From positions 1 through 64,000 of the forward strand of contig NZ_JASCIR010000006.1 in NCBI RefSeq assembly GCF_029968095.1: 64,000 nt of DNA. The letters are read 5' to 3'. Below the pieces are notes generated by a model, which saw only the letters and a list, made by a program, of their open reading frames with translations, was not told where the DNA came from and made no database searches. Position 1 is the first letter of the stretch. Every line of letters starts with the position of its first letter. Position numbers and translations under genes: made by a program. This document shows, one piece after another, positions 62,491 through 64,000 of the stretch. The stretch comes from Streptomyces solicavernae. Lineage in GTDB: Bacteria; Actinomycetota; Actinomycetes; Streptomycetales; Streptomycetaceae.

Positions 62491-62664
62491 GGGGAACTCC
62501 CTCGGTGCGGGCGGATGACAGGGGCGGTCGTACGTCTGTCAGGATGGCCAACCCCGTTACCTGCGGAAGGTATTCCGGGCTGCGTGTCGTCCCCCTCACC
62601 CCGGCCACCGCCGGTCGGAGGGAAGGGCCCTCTCACCCTGGCCGCCGCCGACCGGAGGGCCCCC

Positions 62665-63855
62665 TCACCCCCGCCCCAGCACCACCGTCCCCGACGAGCA
62701 GAACCAGCCGCCCGTCCCCGACGCCACCGCCAGCTCCGGAAGGCGGCCGTCCGGCTTGTGGACCTGGCCCGCGCCTGCCTCGCCGCGCAGCTGCCGTACC
62801 GCCTCCACCAGCAGGAACAGGCCCCGCATGCCCGGGTGTTGGGCCGAGAGGCCGCCGCCGTCCGTGTTCACCGGCAGCTCGCCGTCGCGCGTGAGCCGCC
62901 CCTTCTCCACGAACGCCCCGCCCTCGCCCTTCGCGCAGAAGCCGAGGTCCTCCAGGGTCACGAGGGTCATGTACGTGAAGGCGTCGTAGATCTCCGCCAG
63001 GTCGATCTCGTCCGGCCGTACGCCCGCCCGCTCGAAGGCGAGCCGGCCGCTCACCGCCGCCGGGGAGACCGTGAAGTCGTCCCACTCGGACATCGTGGTG
63101 TGCGAGACGTGCTCGCCCGAACCGAGCACCCACACCGGGGACTTGGCGCAGTCGGGCAGCAGGTCCTCGGCGACGAGGAGGACCGCCGCGCCGCCGTCGC
63201 TCCGTATGCAGCAGTGCAGCTTGGTGAACGGGTCCGCGATCACCGGCCCGGCCAGGACCTCGTCCACGGTGACCGGCTCGCGGAACATCGCCTCCGGGTT
63301 GTGCGCGGCGTTGGCCCGCGCCTGCACGGCGACCTCCGCCAGCTGCTCGATGGTCGTGCCGTACTCGTGCATGTGGCGGCGCGCGGCCATCGCGTACTTG
63401 GCGATCAGGGTGTGCCCGTACGGGACCTCGAACTGGAGCGGGCCGCGCGCGCCGAAGGAGAGGTTGGAGGTGCGGCGCTTCGCCTTGATGTCGGCGCGGG
63501 CCGTGGAACCGTAGACGAGCAGCACCGCGCGGGCGTGCCCGGCGGCGATCGCCTCGGCGGCGTGCGCGGCCATGACTTCCCAGGTGGAGCCGCCGACGGA
63601 GGTGGAGTCGACCCAGGTCGGCCTCAGGCCCAGGTACTCGGCGACCTCGACCGGCGCGAGCGTGCCGAGCCCGGCCGAGGCGAAGCCGTCGATCACGGAG
63701 CGGTCGAGCCCGGAGTCGGCGAGCGCGCGCCGGGCGGCCTGGGCGTGCAGGGCGTACGGGGTGGCGTCGTCGACCTTGCCGCAGTCCGACAGGGCGACAC
63801 CGGCGACGGCGACCTTGCGGGGAGGGGAGGCTGAGGGTGTGGCGGCGGATGACAT
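62665..63855 (-). CDS. thiolase-like lipid-transfer/retro-aldolase (Ltp2-like)
   Basis: This 396-aa thiolase-fold protein begins VAVAGVALSDCGKVDDATPY. Where thiolases carry the nucleophilic cysteine, this protein reads DSTSVGGSTWEVMAAHAAEA (near residue 88), without Cys. The late motif is NTDGGGLSAQHPGMRG. That pattern belongs to SCP-x/Ltp2 proteins, which cleave a beta-hydroxyacyl-CoA by retro-aldol reaction with a DUF35 partner (60.0 kb here). ATG 63855. The regulon palindrome lies at 63859-63875, four bases before the start, so repression would be tight. Confidence 0.87.
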   Translation of the reverse strand: MSSAATPSASPPRKVAVAGVALSDCGKVDDATPYALHAQAARRALADSGLDRSVIDGFASAGLGTLAPVEVAEYLGLRPTWVDSTSVGGSTWEVMAAHAAEAIAAGHARAVLLVYGSTARADIKAKRRTSNLSFGARGPLQFEVPYGHTLIAKYAMAARRHMHEYGTTIEQLAEVAVQARANAAHNPEAMFREPVTVDEVLAGPVIADPFTKLHCCIRSDGGAAVLLVAEDLLPDCAKSPVWVLGSGEHVSHTTMSEWDDFTVSPAAVSGRLAFERAGVRPDEIDLAEIYDAFTYMTLVTLEDLGFCAKGEGGAFVEKGRLTRDGELPVNTDGGGLSAQHPGMRGLFLLVEAVRQLRGEAGAGQVHKPDGRLPELAVASGTGGWFCSSGTVVLGRG

Positions 63856-63858
63856 GAA

Positions 63859-63875
63859 TCTGACGGTACATCAGA
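63859..63875. promoter_or_regulatory. regulon palindrome before the thiolase-like gene
   Basis: TCTGACGG-T-ACATCAGA is a 17-bp near-palindrome with full outer arms (ATCTGA/TCAGAT). Confidence 0.75.
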
Positions 63876-63946
63876 TACTTGCATCGGATACCCGCGTCGG
63901 CAGCAGGACTCCGACCCCTGTGCATCTCGCCGCCGCCGACCTAACA

Positions 63947-63963
63947 TGACGGCCCGTCAGATC
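63947..63963. promoter_or_regulatory. regulon palindrome at the right edge (ATGACGGCCCGTCAGAT)
   Basis: It is a further copy on the far side of the divergent region. GGGGAGGAGC fills the last ten bases of the window and looks like a ribosome site, so a plus-strand regulon gene should start just outside. Confidence 0.7.
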
Positions 63964-64000
63964 GGGGGTGGGTGCCGTACCCGCCGCCCAGGGGAGGAGC

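Noticed and set aside
62530..62560. Possible further copy of the CTGAC/GTCAG palindrome upstream of the PPOX gene
   Set aside because: Only one half-site (CTGTCAGG) is present; the other arm is missing.

Overview
This 64 kb window is high-GC actinobacterial DNA, almost certainly a Streptomyces chromosome. The evidence is the GTG starts, leaderless promoters, 4-base ATGA/GTGA overlaps, DUF397, NsdA-type and GlxA-type regulators, a DmdR-type iron regulator, and a 2-methylisoborneol operon. From memory (not checked) the order serC ... citrate synthase ... SIS protein ... dmdR1 ... sigma/anti-sigma resembles the core chromosome near SCO4366-SCO4411 of S. coelicolor. The distinctive cargo looks inserted or lineage-specific. 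No tRNA, rRNA, CRISPR array, intact transposase, PKS or NRPS gene was seen.

Left part (0-20 kb): the 5' end of serC; an RhtA-like exporter; a VapBC-like toxin-antitoxin pair; an acyl-CoA catabolic operon (TIGR03084 protein, AtuA, biotin-dependent carboxylase beta and alpha subunits, acyl-CoA dehydrogenase); a decayed patch with DUF397 and methyltransferase remnants; a tandem NUDIX pair; and the 2-methylisoborneol operon (family 2B encapsulin shell, GPP C-methyltransferase, terpene cyclase). A second acyl-CoA operon follows (CoA ligase, enoyl-CoA hydratase, TetR regulator). Both acyl-CoA operons share an identical 18-bp promoter/operator element, so they are probably co-regulated.

Middle (19-40 kb): housekeeping and signalling genes. 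These are PdxH, a citrate synthase-like enzyme, a PAS/GAF protein, a SIS protein, DmdR1, an alpha/beta hydrolase, a prim-pol protein, an NsdA-like regulator, a Pro/Gln-rich membrane protein with repeated ATQ motifs, a branched-chain-type binding lipoprotein, PurU, a sigma factor with a zinc-finger anti-sigma, an anti-sigma antagonist and an EF-hand protein. The gaps between them are unusually rich in tandem repeats, each with its own unit.

Right part (38-64 kb): a dispersed catabolic regulon. Its genes are a CoA ligase, amidohydrolase, two acyl-CoA dehydrogenases, cyclase-family hydrolase, SDR, zinc alcohol dehydrogenase, flavin reductase, enoyl-CoA hydratase, NDP-forming acyl-CoA synthetase, DoxX, DUF35 protein and an Ltp2-like thiolase. 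At least nine copies of a palindrome close to TCTGACGG-N-CCGTCAGA mark its promoters. The set resembles beta-oxidation or retro-aldol shortening of a bulky (steroid-like, alicyclic or aromatic) acyl-CoA, but the substrate is unknown. Embedded in it (47.7-52.4 kb) is an ATP-grasp RiPP cluster: XRE regulator, RsbW-like ATPase, an 89-aa Asp/Thr-rich precursor, an ATP-grasp ligase and a PIMT-like methyltransferase. This predicts an aspartimidylated graspetide. The ATPase reading frame runs without a stop into the precursor. This cluster and the shared-operator regulon are the best candidates for undescribed biology.
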